NCBI GenBank assembly: GCA_030323885.1
Contig: CM059198.1
Coordinates: forward strand, 74,361,045-74,425,044
Length of the DNA: 64,000 nucleotides
Reading direction: 5' to 3'
Source: Branchipolynoe longqiensis
Taxonomy: Eukaryota; Annelida; Polychaeta; Phyllodocida; Polynoidae
In this document: positions 1 through 10,052 of the stretch, in pieces
Layout of the letters: every line of letters starts with the position of its first letter
How positions within the stretch are numbered: the first letter of the stretch is position 1
Translations under genes and position numbers: made by a program
Notes under the pieces: model-generated
The model's database searches: none
Told to the model about the DNA's origin: nothing
What the model saw: the letters and a program-made list of their open reading frames with translations, nothing else

Positions 1-192
1 CAGTTAGCTTATTGTCATCTAGATTCTAAGTTCTATTGGTGTCATTGTTTAATTTCACGTTTTTTCTCATCCATTCTATTTTTCTCATAACCTGGTCATG
101 TGCCCAAGATTTGAACTCAAACCCCCTTCACTCCGCACTTCTACTACTGCTCCCGATCGACACGGACTGCCTCCATACTTTCTTCACCCACC

Positions 193-820
193 CATCATCA
201 TCATCATCATCATCATGCTGTCGGTCGTGATGCGACAAAGACTGCTTTCATTACTTGACGGCCGCTCTCCATTTAGCTCTCTGCTGTGAGAGTTGCGTCC
301 ATGAGTCGGTCTTAATGTCTCTCAGCTTCAGGTTTGTCTTGATGGTATCCTTGAACTGGAGATGAGGGCGCCCTCTCTTTCTGTAGCCAGAAGACAGTTG
401 AGAATAGAGGATCTGCTTTGGTAGCCTGTCTGATGACATCCTCATGAGGTGTCCAGTCCAGTGGAGATTCTTTTTGATCAGAAGATCTTCCATAGCGGGC
501 AGCTCCGTTCGTTCGAAATCGACAAATACCATGTACAGTGGTCGGTCCTGCTCAATGCACTTTTCTTGTAGTTGTCGGAGACAAAGTATCATATCCACGG
601 TGCTCCGGTTACCTCTGAAGCCACACTGTGACTCCGGAACTACATCAGGTGTTATGTGAATAGATAGTCTGTTGAGTAGGATCCTGGCGAAGATCTTGCC
701 TGTTATGGAAAGAAGAGAGATTCCTCTATAGTTCCCACAGTCTGTTCGATCACCTTTCTTGTAGATGGTTACAATGCTGGCATCCTTCCATGCTTGGGGT
801 ACAGAACCCTCCTGCCAGGC
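193..820 (-). mobile_element. Non-LTR retrotransposon (LINE) fragment, internally deleted
   Basis: The minus strand encodes a reverse-transcriptase N-part with WQEGSVPQAWKDASI, a YKKGDRTDCGNYRGISLL motif (the NYRPISLL region of LINE RTs), GFRGNRSTVDMI and motif A as FVDFE. It then jumps straight to a LINE C-terminus (MEDLLIKKNLHWTGHLMRM ... GYRKRGRPHLQFKD). The rest of the palm, including the YxDD motif, is missing, so it cannot encode an active RT. Its 3' end abuts a (CAT)n run at 193-216, a microsatellite tail as seen in some LINE clades. A second copy of the C-terminal part is at 30882-31213, where the sequence upstream of the C-terminus differs, which supports an internal deletion here. 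Clade not assigned. Confidence 0.85.
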
Positions 821-1170
821 AGAACCCACCCACCCACACCTAAAATAAGGTACGAGGGCGGGGTTCAGGGTTCGAGCCCGGCCCATCAGAAAAAAAGGAC
901 ACTGAAAGAAATGACTCAGCGGGGGGTGGGAAGGGGAGTGATCCGATAGTGACTAATTGACCTGAAATAACCTGTGAATGATTGACCTGAAATGACATGT
1001 GAATGATACCAAATGTTGTTATGCTCGATAAAGACCGATTTAACCCAATCCGCCTCCGCCATCGTAAATTATACAGTATACTATAGATATATCTAATATT
1101 GCATACATGGATATGGTGTATATATGTGGTATATGGTATAGTTGGTATATATGGTGTACATATACGTACT
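821..1170. other. No recognisable feature
   Basis: Mixed sequence with AT-rich stretches and no convincing coding or repeat signal. A TTCGAGCCC tRNA B-box-like word near 870 may be a decayed SINE remnant, but nothing more can be supported. Confidence 0.3.
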
Positions 1171-1541
1171 GGCTATTCGCAGAGCTGCAATCAACCAATC
1201 AGCATGCATCATTTTACTGTGCATGTGCATCATTTTACTGTGCATGCTCATGTGCAGAATTACTTTGCCCTTTGTTTTCATCATAATGCTTTGCAGAGCT
1301 GCTTTGCTCTGCGAATTAGTGGAAGAATGATTATTATTTGTGGTGACAGTGACTCCCATCCATACTTTCACTGTTTTCAATTTTAGCAGTCTATTATTAT
1401 TAAGTCATGCTCATTAATAACAGAATTTGATCTTAGCAGTTTAATAGTAACGCTCATAAATAACAGAAGCTTATGTGCAGCTCTGCAAATAATAATCATT
1501 CTTCCACTAATTCCCAGAGCATAGGAGCTCTGCAAATAGCC
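1171..1541. mobile_element. MITE with GGCTATT(C/T)GCAGAGC inverted ends
   Basis: The element starts GGCTATTCGCAGAGCTGC and its end reads GGCTATTTGCAGAGCTC on the opposite strand. A longer subterminal inverted pair is visible: GCGAATTAGTGGAAGAATG (about 1315-1333) against its complement near 1494-1515. No open frame fits a transposase, so this is a non-autonomous foldback-type element. I could not read a clear target-site duplication. Confidence 0.7.
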
Positions 1542-1599
1542 TCATCCATATATATATGATATATATCTCATATTGTACAGATATAAGAAATTATGCCGA

Positions 1600-2700
1600 A
1601 TGTGGGAATGGGAGAGAGAAAGAGATAGAGATTTCTAGAGAGAAAGAAGTCAGTAGATATGCAGGGAAAGAGAGAAAGAAGTACGGGGAGAATGAACAAA
1701 GAACAAAAGAAAGAAAAAAAGACAGAAAGAAAGAAAGAAAGAAAGGGGGAAAAGAAGAACAGAAAGAAAGGGGGAAGGCGAATGAGAGACAGCGACAGAG
1801 AAAGAGACACAGAGAAATATGGAAAGAGAAGAGCAGGCAGAGAATGAGAATAAAAGTGACAACAAAGCAGAAAGAGAGAAACCATGAAAGAGAACAAAGA
1901 GAGAATGCGTCCGACAGAAAGAACAACAAAGAAAGAGATAGAAAGAAAATGGGGATAAAAGAAGGAGTAAAGAAGGACATACAGCGAAGTGGACAAAGTG
2001 GGAAAGGGAAAGAATGAAAAAGAGGAACAGAGAAAGGGTAAGAGGGAAAGACCAAGAGAGACGAGAGGAGAGAGAAGATGACAAGGTAAGACATGAAGTT
2101 CAAAAGTAGAAAAAAAGAAAGAATGTATCAACAAAATTAAAAATGAATGAACGAAACAAACAAACAAATGTAAGATAAACGCCAAGAATGAAAGAAAGAA
2201 AGAAAGAAAGAAAGAAGGAAAGAAAGAAAGACAGAAAGAAAGGGGGAATGAATGAAAGAAAGAATGAATGAATGAAAGAAAGAATGAAAGAAAGAAAGAA
2301 TGAAGAAAGAATGAAAGAAAGAATGAAGAAAGAAAGAAAAAAAGAAAGAAAGAAGAAAAGAAAGAAAGAATGAAAGAAAGAATGAAAGAAAGAAGGGAAG
2401 AAAGAATGAAACAAAGAAGTGAAGAAAGAAAGAAAGAAAGAAAGAATTAAAGGAAGAAAGAAGGAAAGAATGAAAGAAAGAATGGCTTAAAGAAAGAAAA
2501 AAACAAAGAAACAAAGAAAGAATGAAAGAAAGAAGAATAAAAGAAAGAATGAAGGAAAGAAAGAAAGAAAGAAAGAAAGAAGAAGGAAAGAAAGAAAGAC
2601 AGAAAGAATGAAAGACAGAAAGAATATAAGAAAGAATGAATGAAAGAAAGAAAGAAAGAAAGAAAGAAAGCCATAAAGAAAGAATGAATGAAAGGAAGGA

Positions 2701-2740
<40 letters not shown>

Positions 2741-2742
2741 AA
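1600..2742. repeat. Homopurine GAAA tract, about 1.15 kb
   Basis: Nearly pure A/G on the + strand, graded from mixed GAGA/GAAA on the left to regular (GAAA)n, (GAAT)n and (GAAG)n on the right. Long Phe/Leu/Ser and Lys/Glu/Arg open frames across it are artefacts of the repeat. Such homopurine mirror-repeat tracts can form triplex DNA. Confidence 0.95.
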
Positions 2743-3006
2743 AGCATCCCATAAAATGAACACAGTTTAATAATATGTCAGTGGGGACTGACACGTAATA
2801 GGGCCTACATTTCGGAGAAGGTCCCCCTTGAACAGAAAAGAGTGCAAGCCACGGATCAGCAATACTGCAGCGGCTAAGGACCACTTGGTCCCGCCGATAT
2901 ATCATGATATATCGACACAAGTATATCATGAATACACATGTGTTCAACAAGTGACGGGCACTCATGAAGCATGCGCACTGCGTGAACACTTTCACATTGG
3001 CTAATA
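2743..3006. other. Unassigned spacer with a short palindrome
   Basis: No coding signal. It contains the perfect palindrome GATATATCATGATATATC near 2896. The last bases form the left target-site duplication of the next SINE. Confidence 0.3.
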
Positions 3007-3339
3007 CCGGGCGCAATGGCCAAATCGTTAGGGCGCGGGAGTCACGTGCGGAAGGTCGGGAGTTCGGTTCCCGGTCGAGTCAAACCAATGACTTAACAAA
3101 TTGATACGTGTCACTTCCTAGCCTGGTGCTCGGCATTAATAGGATAGGGCAAGGACTGGTTAGCTCGGTGTCAGGATAATGTGACTGAGTCGGATATCGG
3201 GTCATGGTGCCGGCGGCCTGATTTCCCAGTGGGGCAGCACTATAAAGTCACCATGAGTGCACACTGTCACAAGTGGGTACCCGTCCTGATATGACCTCAT
3301 ATGTTGCCAGGACGTAAACCTCCAACAACCAACCAACCA
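3007..3339 (+). mobile_element. SINE S1b, full length with target-site duplication
   Basis: tRNA-like head (CCGGGCGCAATGGCC, B box GAGTTCGGTTCCCGG), then the S1 body (TCAGGATAATGTGACTGAGT; GGGGCAGCACTATAAAGT) and tail (CCTGATATGACCTCATATG ... GACGTAAA). It is flanked by TTGGCTAATA (2997-3006) and TTGACTAATA (3340-3349), a 10-bp duplication with one mismatch, which fixes both ends. Confidence 0.9.
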
Positions 3340-3501
3340 TTGACTAATAGGTAATCCCCGGATCAACCCCCCACGTGGCACATTTAACAAGCTTCTTCGT
3401 TCACGGGTCTTTAATCCTGGGATAATAATGTGAGTGTGATTACCTCGTGTAAGTACACACGGGGCACCAGCAGGGACCTCACAACCCGTTAGTTGGACTG
3501 T

Positions 3502-3706
3502 ATGTTTGTTTTATATCCTGGCAACATCTAAGGTCATATCAGGACAGGTACCGACTTCTAACAGTGCGCACTCATGGCAACTTTATAGTGCTGCTCCACT
3601 GGGAGACCAGGTCACCAGCACCATGACCCAATTTCACACTCAGTCACATTATCCTGGTACTGTGCTAACCAGTCCTTGTCCTATTCTATTAATGCTAGGC
3701 GTCAGA
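3502..3706 (-). mobile_element. SINE S1 fragment, minus strand
   Basis: Reverse complement of the S1 tail and body, from TTTTATATCCTGGCAACATC to the ATGCTAGGCGTCAGA region. It ends where the MITE at 3707 has inserted. The tRNA-like head is absent. Confidence 0.85.
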
Positions 3707-4114
3707 TAGATAAAAGATTCACCCGGTACTTGTAGTACACGGGTGAAGATCAGCCTTATATAAATACGGGCGAAAATAGCGTTAGTATGGAACATCACCT
3801 AGAAACTGTGGCTCCAGTATCAAATGGCTACCAATGTAGGCACAGAGTTGGTGAAATGGGAGAGAATGCAAAAAGACAAGATGGCGGCCGCAGAACGCCG
3901 TCGATTTCACTTTTAAATCTTATTAAACTAGATATTATATTATATTTTTCAACTCAAAGGTAGCGGGCTCTCAATAATACATATGTAAAGAATAAATGTT
4001 GCTTCTTAGATTGTGAAATTAGGCTCTCAATTCTTTGACCAGCATTTTCGCCACCGTTTACATAGGGTTGGTTTGCACCCCTACTGCAGCAGTACGGGGT
4101 GAATCTTGTATCTA
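3707..4114. mobile_element. MITE family M9, copy 1 (9-bp target duplication)
   Basis: Ends read TAGATAAAAGATTCACCC and, on the other strand, TAGATACAAGATTCACCCC. The element is flanked on both sides by GGCGTCAGA (3698-3706 and 4115-4123). A 9-bp duplication is typical of Mutator-like elements; Merlin-type elements (8-9 bp) are an alternative. It has no coding capacity. A 406-bp sister is at 27869-28274 and an ends-only copy at 10829-10892. Confidence 0.88.
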
Positions 4115-4172
4115 GGCGTCAGACAAGGTAGTGATGTGTATCAATGTATCTAGTCTGTTTGTGTATTTGTTG

Positions 4173-4513
4173 GTTTGTGTCCTAGCAAAACCTAAGGTCA
4201 TATCAGGACAGGTACCGCCTTGTGACAGTGTGCACTCATGGCAACTTTATAGTGCTGCTCCACCGGGAGACCAGGTCACAAGCACCATGACACAATTTCT
4301 CACTCAATCACATTATCCTGACACTAAGCGAACTAGTCCTTGGCCTATCCTAGCAATGCCGAGCGCCAGGCTAGGAAGTAACAAGTATCAATTTTTAAAT
4401 CATTGGATTGACTCGACCAGGATTCGAAATTCGAACCCACGAACTCATGGGTTCGGGTCCCCCGATCTCCCAAGGGACGGATGCTCAACTCATTCGGCCA
4501 CTCCGTCTGGTCT
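4173..4513 (-). mobile_element. SINE S1a, minus strand
   Basis: Full-length S1 on the minus strand: tail (AAGGTCATATCAGGACAGG), body, then the Leu/Ser-like head ending GGCCACTCCGTCTGGTC. The head carries a TTCGAAATTCGAACCCACG insertion-like duplication around the B box. Confidence 0.85.
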
Positions 4514-4530
4514 ATCAATGCTATATTTGT

Positions 4531-4585
4531 TTGTTTGTTGTTTTAAGTCCTAGCAACATCTAAGGTCATATCAGGACGGGTACAA
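4531..4585 (-). mobile_element. Solo S1 tail, minus strand
   Basis: Only the last 50 or so bases of S1 (GTCCTAGCAACATCTAAGG, then TCATATCAGGACGGG). Similar tail-only pieces occur at 12043-12100, 18330-18385 and 43057-43127. Confidence 0.75.
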
Positions 4586-4826
4586 GGCGACTTCTGTATG
4601 TAATTTAAGTGCATCGCATGTATGTGTGTAATTGTAAGCATTCAAAGACTTATGTATATAAACCATTTAAAAGACATACAATTCCAGGGAGACGAGTGTA
4701 GTGGTCTGCACAGGGCTCTCAGGCAAGGAGCCACATAGACAGGTAGGCGTGGGTATATGGTGATGACATCAGGGAGCCTATGTCGTGTAATGGTTAGCAC
4801 ACTAGTCCAGCAATGGCAAGAGGTGT
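4586..4826 (+). mobile_element. SINE S3 unit fragment
   Basis: Matches the S3 unit at 16553-17225: TAATTGTAAGCATTC, CCAGGGAGACGAGTGTAG, ACATAGACAGGTAGGCGTG, then the tRNA-like GTGTAATGGTTAGCACAC. It is cut off inside the tRNA-like part, where the poly(T) of the next SINE begins. Confidence 0.8.
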
Positions 4827-4832
4827 GGGATG

Positions 4833-5082
4833 AGCTTTTTTTTTTTTTTTTTGGTCCATTAGTTGTTTAAGCAGGGGAAATTTCAGTCATAGACGACTGG
4901 TCTTCCTCATTCCACTGCTAGTCAATAGAAAGCCCGAGCCTACACTTTTACCGACCCAAGGGATTTTTAACCTCCCGCACCACATTGACATGGTATGAGA
5001 GCAACCGGCCTTTGATGACGCTGTAAGTTAGGTATGCACAGCGGTGGAAATCCAAATTGGCAGAGCTGTGGGCACGGGGCTT
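4833..5082 (-). mobile_element. SINE S2 (tail type 1), minus strand, head missing
   Basis: It begins with a T18 run (the poly(A) tail), then GGTCCATTAGTTG and the S2 body (ACACTTTTACCGACCCAAGG; GGTGGAAATCCAAATTGGC). It stops at GGGCACGGGGC, so the tRNA-like head is lost. Confidence 0.85.
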
Positions 5083-5307
5083 ATTTTGTTGTAAATACCT
5101 GAGTGTAGTTTCATTCTGGGAGTTTAGCTTTATTCTCACATTGAGTTTGTGTCCTGATTTAGTTTTTACATTAGTGTTATCTAATAGAGATCCGTGAGGA
5201 AATGCGGGATGTGTGTTTGTCTACAACAATGCCTGCATGCACACCATAATAAAATACCGCTGTTGGATATGTGTGTGTGTATAAATATGTGTGTGTGTTT
5301 TTATGTC

Positions 5308-5664
5308 GACCAGACGGGATGACTAAATGAGTTAGGGCGTCCGTCTCCCGTGTTGGTAGATCATGGGGTCGTGGGTTCGAACCCTGGTCGAGTCTAACCA
5401 ATGACTTAAAAATTGATACTTGTCGCTTCCTAGCCTGGCGCTCAGCATTATTAGGATAGGGCAAGGACTGGTTGGCTCAGTGTCAGGATAATGTGACTGA
5501 GTGGGATATCAGATCATGGTGCTGGCGGCCTGGTCTTCCAGTGGGGCAGCACTATAAAGTCGCCATGAGTGCGTACTGTCACAAGTTGGTACCCGTCCTG
5601 ATATGACCTTAGATGTTGCTAGGACGTGAAAAAACAACAAACAAACAACAAACAACAACAAGCT
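5308..5664 (+). mobile_element. SINE S1a, full length with 12-bp target duplication
   Basis: Head GACCAGACGGGATGACTAAA with B box GGGTTCGAACCCTGG, S1 body, tail CTTAGATGTTGCTAGGACG and an A/C-rich (AAACAAC)n end. It is flanked by TGTTTTTATGTC at 5296-5307 and 5665-5676, a perfect 12-bp duplication of the kind made by LINE machinery. Confidence 0.93.
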
Positions 5665-5764
5665 TGTTTTTATGTCATTTCCACCCCTCTATGTTCTTCC
5701 CTCCCTCCCTCTCTCCCCCCTTCCCTCCTCACAGTGGTTTTCCCAGAAGTGAGTCGGTGGATGT

Positions 5765-6785
5765 GACGTGTGTGAAGTGTGGTGTGTATGATGTGTGATG
5801 TGTGGCATGTGTGATTGTGACATGTGTGACGTGTGTGACGTGTGATGTGTGTGACGTGTGGTATGTGATATATGTGATGTGAATGACGTGTGTGACATGG
5901 GTGACATGAGTGAGGTGCGTGATGTGTGTGATGCATGTGCCATGTGTGATGTGTGACATGTGCAACCCGTGTGATGCATGTGACATGTGTGCCATGCATG
6001 ACGTGTGTGACATGTGTTATATGTGATGTGTGTAACATGAGTGGTGTGCATGATATGTGTGACTTTGTGATACATGTGGCATGTGTGACATGTGTGACGT
6101 GAGTGATATGTGACATGTGTGACGTGTGTGATGTATGTGTTGTGTGGTGTACATGACGTGTTTGGCATGTGTGGTTTGTGTGACAGGTGTGGGGTGTGTG
6201 ATGTGTGTGACATGTGTGACATGTGTGTATATGTGATGTGTCACATGTGTGACATATGTGATGCGTGATGTATGTGATGTGGGTGACGCGTGTGACATGT
6301 GTGACATGTATGACGTGTGATGTGTGTGACATGTGTTATGTGGCATATGTGGTGTGAATGATGTGTGTGACGTGTGTGACGTGAGTGATGTGGGTGACGT
6401 GTGACGTGTGCGACCAGTGTGACGCATGTGGCATGTGTGTCATGTGTCATGTGTCATGTGCATGACATGCGTTATATGTGATGTATGTAACATGAGTGGT
6501 GTGCATGATGTGTGTGACTTTGTGATGTGTGTGACATGTGTGATGTGGGTGATGTGTGTGACATGAGTGATATGTGACATGTGTGACGTGTGTGACGTAT
6601 GTCATGGGTGGTGTACATGAGGTGTTTGGCATGTGTGGTTTGTGTGACAGGTGTGGTGTGTGATGTGTGTGGCATGTGTGTATATGTGATGGGTGACATG
6701 TGTGGCATGTGTGATGTGTATCTTGTATGTGATTATGTGACGTGTGTGACATGTGTGATGTGTGTGACGTGTGTGACGTGTGTGC
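5765..6785. repeat. GTGTGAC/GTGTGATG minisatellite, about 1 kb
   Basis: Short units of 5-9 bp (GTGTGATG, GTGTGACAT, GTGTGACGT) in irregular order. A higher-order duplication is visible: TGTAACATGAGTGGTGTGC recurs with an offset of about 458 bp (near 6030 and 6488), as does CATGTGTGGTTTGTGTGACA (near 6165 and 6627). Minus-strand His/Thr/Ser open frames are artefacts. Confidence 0.93.
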
Positions 6786-7360
6786 TAGCAACATTGCTTA
6801 CAACTTACTATAAAAGCATTAGCACAAAGCGTCTGGTGAATTGTCTTCGCTTCTTTTGTGTTAAAGTTGCAGAATGTGATGAAATTATAATATTTTCAAT
6901 GAGAAAAAAAAGCACTTTAATATGATCCTACACATCCAACTTCCGGTCCTATTGTATTCGTTCATCATTTCCTCCCACCCCCTCTCCTGAGGGGGTGTGA
7001 GGAAATGAAGGGTAAATGGTGTGTAGTATGTAGGGGTGGGACGTCAGGGGTTCTTGTCGCTTCCTATCCGGGCGCACGGCACATTTGATATGACACAGTT
7101 AACATAGCAATGGCAAATTTAATTTTTTTTAAGAAAAGGGACAGATTTGTGTAAGCCCCTCTCTGCGCATTCATAATCATAGTGTAAAATATACGCAATG
7201 CATATATGGCCAGAAGAAAATGGGTAGATTCGGATCAATAAAATAATGTTTTAAGAGTTCCGGCGCAAAACCGACAACTATATTTCAGTTGAGTTCTGTA
7301 AAATAGGATTTGTTGTGCTTTCCAATTAAAGTCTATCAATTCATATTGGGTAGTGCATTA
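6786..7360. other. No recognisable feature
   Basis: AT-rich unique-looking sequence without coding signal or a repeat shared with the rest of the window. Confidence 0.3.
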
Positions 7361-7895
7361 TATATGTATGTATATATCTTTATTCTTATTTATATACATA
7401 TAGAATATATGTTTAATATATAAATATTACATATTTACATACATATTTATATAATACATATTTTATATATATTTATATATAAATCTCTTTTTTTCTGGTA
7501 ATTCTTATTATTCTTCATATATATTTATATATGGCTGTAAATCCACACACAAATATTATATAATAGTATACAGTTGGTATGTATTATATATATTATATAT
7601 ATTATATATATTATATATTATATATATATTATATATATTATATATATTATATATATATTTAATATATATAATATATTAATATATATATATATATATATTA
7701 TAAATATTATATATAATTTTATATATTATTTTATATATGATATATATATTACATATAATATTATACAAATATTATATAATATCATACAATATGGTATGTA
7801 TTATATATATTATATATTTATATATATATTAAATATATAATGTATTATATATATTAAATATATATTTATAGATATATATAATATATATATAATAT

Positions 7896-7927
<32 letters not shown>

Positions 7928-8004
7928 AATATATATATTATATAATATTATATATATAATTAATATATATTATATATATATTATATATATATTATATATA
8001 TATT
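7361..8004. repeat. AT-only (TA)n block
   Basis: About 640 bp of TATATAT, TATATTATA and TATTTATATA words; almost no G or C from 7560 to 8004. Self-complementary throughout, so cruciform or slippage is expected. Short Ile/Tyr-rich frames are artefacts. Confidence 0.95.
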
Positions 8005-8891
8005 GCAACTTTGTTGCTGAGTAAAGCGGGACCTGCCACCTGGTGGGAGCACGGCTCGGTGATTGTGGTTTGTGGTTTTGGTTGGCTGAGGCCCACGCTT
8101 TACCTGCGCACGCCCCACCTGCCCTCCTCCCCCTCCCCCTCCCCCCCCCCCCCCCCCCACACACACACCGTTCACCGCCTGCCGCTCCGGCTGCCACACT
8201 TCTCCCGATAGGGGGCGCCCAGGTGTAAGAAGCACCCTCAGCACCAGCTCCTAATTACTCGGCGCTCCTCACAGACCTAACCGGGTCTGTGCGTCTAGGT
8301 ACCCGCACCCCCTACCCTCCCCCGCCCCCCCCCCCACCCACACACACAACCTCGGTGTCCTCATTACACCTCCCCCCAATGGGCGTCACTCTCTGAGAAT
8401 CCCTCCACTCGTCACCTATGAGATCTATACAAGGCGGGGCGTTCTCACCCCACTCCTCCCCCCACCCACCTGCTACGACTCCCACCCCAATCCCTAAACC
8501 CGCCTTTACCCTTCATGACACCATAGATTTCACACCGTTAGGACTGGCTTTATCTGCATATGCCATCCACCAACCAGCCCTCACCCCACATCCAGTTACA
8601 CCTCCCCCGTCCCCCCCCACAACTCCCACACCTGTGCACTGCCCCCCCCACCAACGCCACGACCCACCTGTGCACTGCCCCCCCCACCCTCACCCCCCCC
8701 CCCCCCGCTCTGTTACTCCCCCACCAAACATGCCTAGTCCTGCCCCTCCCGACCCTGTTCACAGCTTCTTCCTGTCCTTCCCACCCCCCACCCCCTCTTC
8801 CCCTTTCCCCCCTCCCCCTCCCCCTCCCCTCCCCCTCCCCCTCCCCTTCCCCCCACATACTCCCCTTCGCCCTCCTCTACCGCTCCCCTAT
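8005..8891. repeat. C-rich block with C homopolymers
   Basis: An abrupt switch from pure AT to C-rich sequence with runs of 8-16 C (near 8141-8158, 8321-8334, 8694-8706) and CCCCTCCCC words. Pro-rich open frames on + and Gly/Arg-rich ones on - follow from composition and lack conserved features. Confidence 0.85.
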
Positions 8892-9208
8892 GCCGGGCGC
8901 GTTGGCCGAATCGGCACAGCGCGGGCCTCGCGTGCGGAAGATCGCGAATTCGATTCCCGGTCGAGTCAAACCTATGACTTATAAAATTGATACTTGTCAC
9001 TTCCTCGCCTGGCCCTTAGCATTAATAGGATAGGACAAGGACTCAGTAGCTCAGTGTCAGGATAATTTGACTGAGTGGGATCATGGTGTCGGCATCCTGA
9101 TTTCGCAGTGGTGCAGCACTACAAAGTCGCCATGAGTGCGCACTGTCACAAGTCGGTCCCCGTCCTGATATGACCTTAGATGTTGCCAGGATGTAAAACT
9201 CCAACAAG
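8892..9208 (+). mobile_element. SINE S1b
   Basis: Head GCCGGGCGCGTTGGCCGAAT with B box ATTCGATTCCCGG, full S1 body and tail. It lies inside the C-rich block. No clear duplication at its ends. Confidence 0.88.
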
Positions 9209-9700
9209 CAATCAATCTAACCCTCCCTCTCCCCTCTCCCCTCCCTCTCCCCTCCCTCTCCCCTCCCCTTTCCCCTCCCCCTCCCCCACCTCACTACTCG
9301 CCCACCCGTTACTCCTAGGCAACCATGACATGCCTAGTCCTGCCCCCTTCCCCCTTCCCACCCTCCTCCCCCCCTCCACTCCCCTCCTCTCCACTCACCG
9401 CCTCACCCCTCACCCTCCTCCCCGTCCTCTCGACCCTCAGCACCCCCCGCCCCCCTCCCCCGCACCCACCCGCCCGACGGTGTGACAGCCAGGTAAACCC
9501 GGCATACCCCAGTGCACACAGACGGGATATAGTCATACCCTCAACCACCTCCAAGGGCCCTACAGGTAAACCAGAATAACCCCCTCACCCATATTCCCCA
9601 CACCCTCACCGACACACCCACATACACCCCACACTCACAGACACACTCGAACACATTCACACTCACACACCCACTCACACAGACACACACAGGTGCACTT
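9209..9700. repeat. C-rich (CCCTCCCCT) tract and CA-rich tract
   Basis: CTCCCCTCCCTCTCCCC repeats to about 9280, C-rich low complexity to about 9470, then CACACTCACAGACAC-type sequence at 9590-9700. It lies just upstream of the inferred first exon, so it may be near a promoter, but I see no recognisable core promoter element. Confidence 0.75.
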
Positions 9701-9948
9701 TCCCAGCAGTAGGTGCACGACATAACGTAAGCGCCACCACTGCCTTGTACCTCCTAGTCCTACCCACCAACGGACTCACACACACGGATTTTACCTGCGC
9801 CCTTTTTGAGTTCCCAAACTGCCTTCACTCGGAAGTGGCCGTCGATCCGGTTGCCGGAGACAGCGAGGTGCCTCTGCCCAAGACCGGGGGCCGGGGCGGA
9901 AAGGAGCCGGTGCAGTTTGAACAGTCACGATAGGAGACGACAGGGAGA

Positions 9949-10026
9949 ATGGTGGCGAGATGGAGCGGGAGGAGGAGGAGGAAGAAGACAAGGTGTTTGT
10001 GTGCAGCATGGCCTACAGCACCTTGA
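9949..10026 (+). promoter_or_regulatory. Upstream overlapping ATG / short ORF
   Basis: An ATG at 9949 precedes the inferred start at 9960 by 11 bases and is out of frame with it. Its context (A at -3, G at +4) is at least as good as that of the 9960 ATG (G at -3, G at +4). It opens 25 codons and stops with TGA at 10024-10026, overlapping the coding start, a layout that could limit translation of the main frame. Confidence 0.4.
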
Positions 10027-10052
10027 TGGACACCAGCAACAACACGGACCAG
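9960..10052 (+). CDS. Host gene exon 1 (coding): acidic N-terminus of a putative single-pass membrane protein
   Basis: Thirty-one codons beginning MEREEEEEEDKVFVC and ending NNTDQ at a good donor, CAG|GTGAGT (after 10052), in phase 0. The frame continues without a stop into exon 2 at 59167. Joined with exons 3 and 4, the inferred protein is 354 residues: acidic N-terminus (1-11), Ser/Pro-rich segment (about 32-62), basic Lys/Arg-rich stretch (127-144), one hydrophobic helix (about 146-168) and a Thr/Ser-rich C-terminus. There is no signal peptide. Basic residues lie on the N-terminal side of the helix, so the positive-inside rule puts the N-terminus in the cytoplasm (type II). The start is chosen as the first ATG in the frame that splices onward. 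I do not recognise the family. The evidence is internal (phases, splice sites, coding-like composition), with no homology search. Extra exons within the 49-kb intron or upstream are possible. Confidence 0.6.

Noticed and set aside
1568..3016. Long Phe/Leu/Ser-rich minus frames and Lys/Glu/Arg-rich plus frames
   Set aside because: Produced by the GAAA homopurine tract.
5670..6794. His/Thr/Ser-rich minus frames resembling a histidine-rich protein
   Set aside because: Repeat artefact of GTGTGAC/GTGTGATG; several frames open at once.
8418..9033. Pro-rich frames of 157-188 codons
   Set aside because: C-rich low complexity that passes into a SINE.
9745..9933. 62-codon frame upstream of exon 1 as the coding start
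   Set aside because: It ends in TAG at 9931-9933 before the donor and cannot join exon 2.
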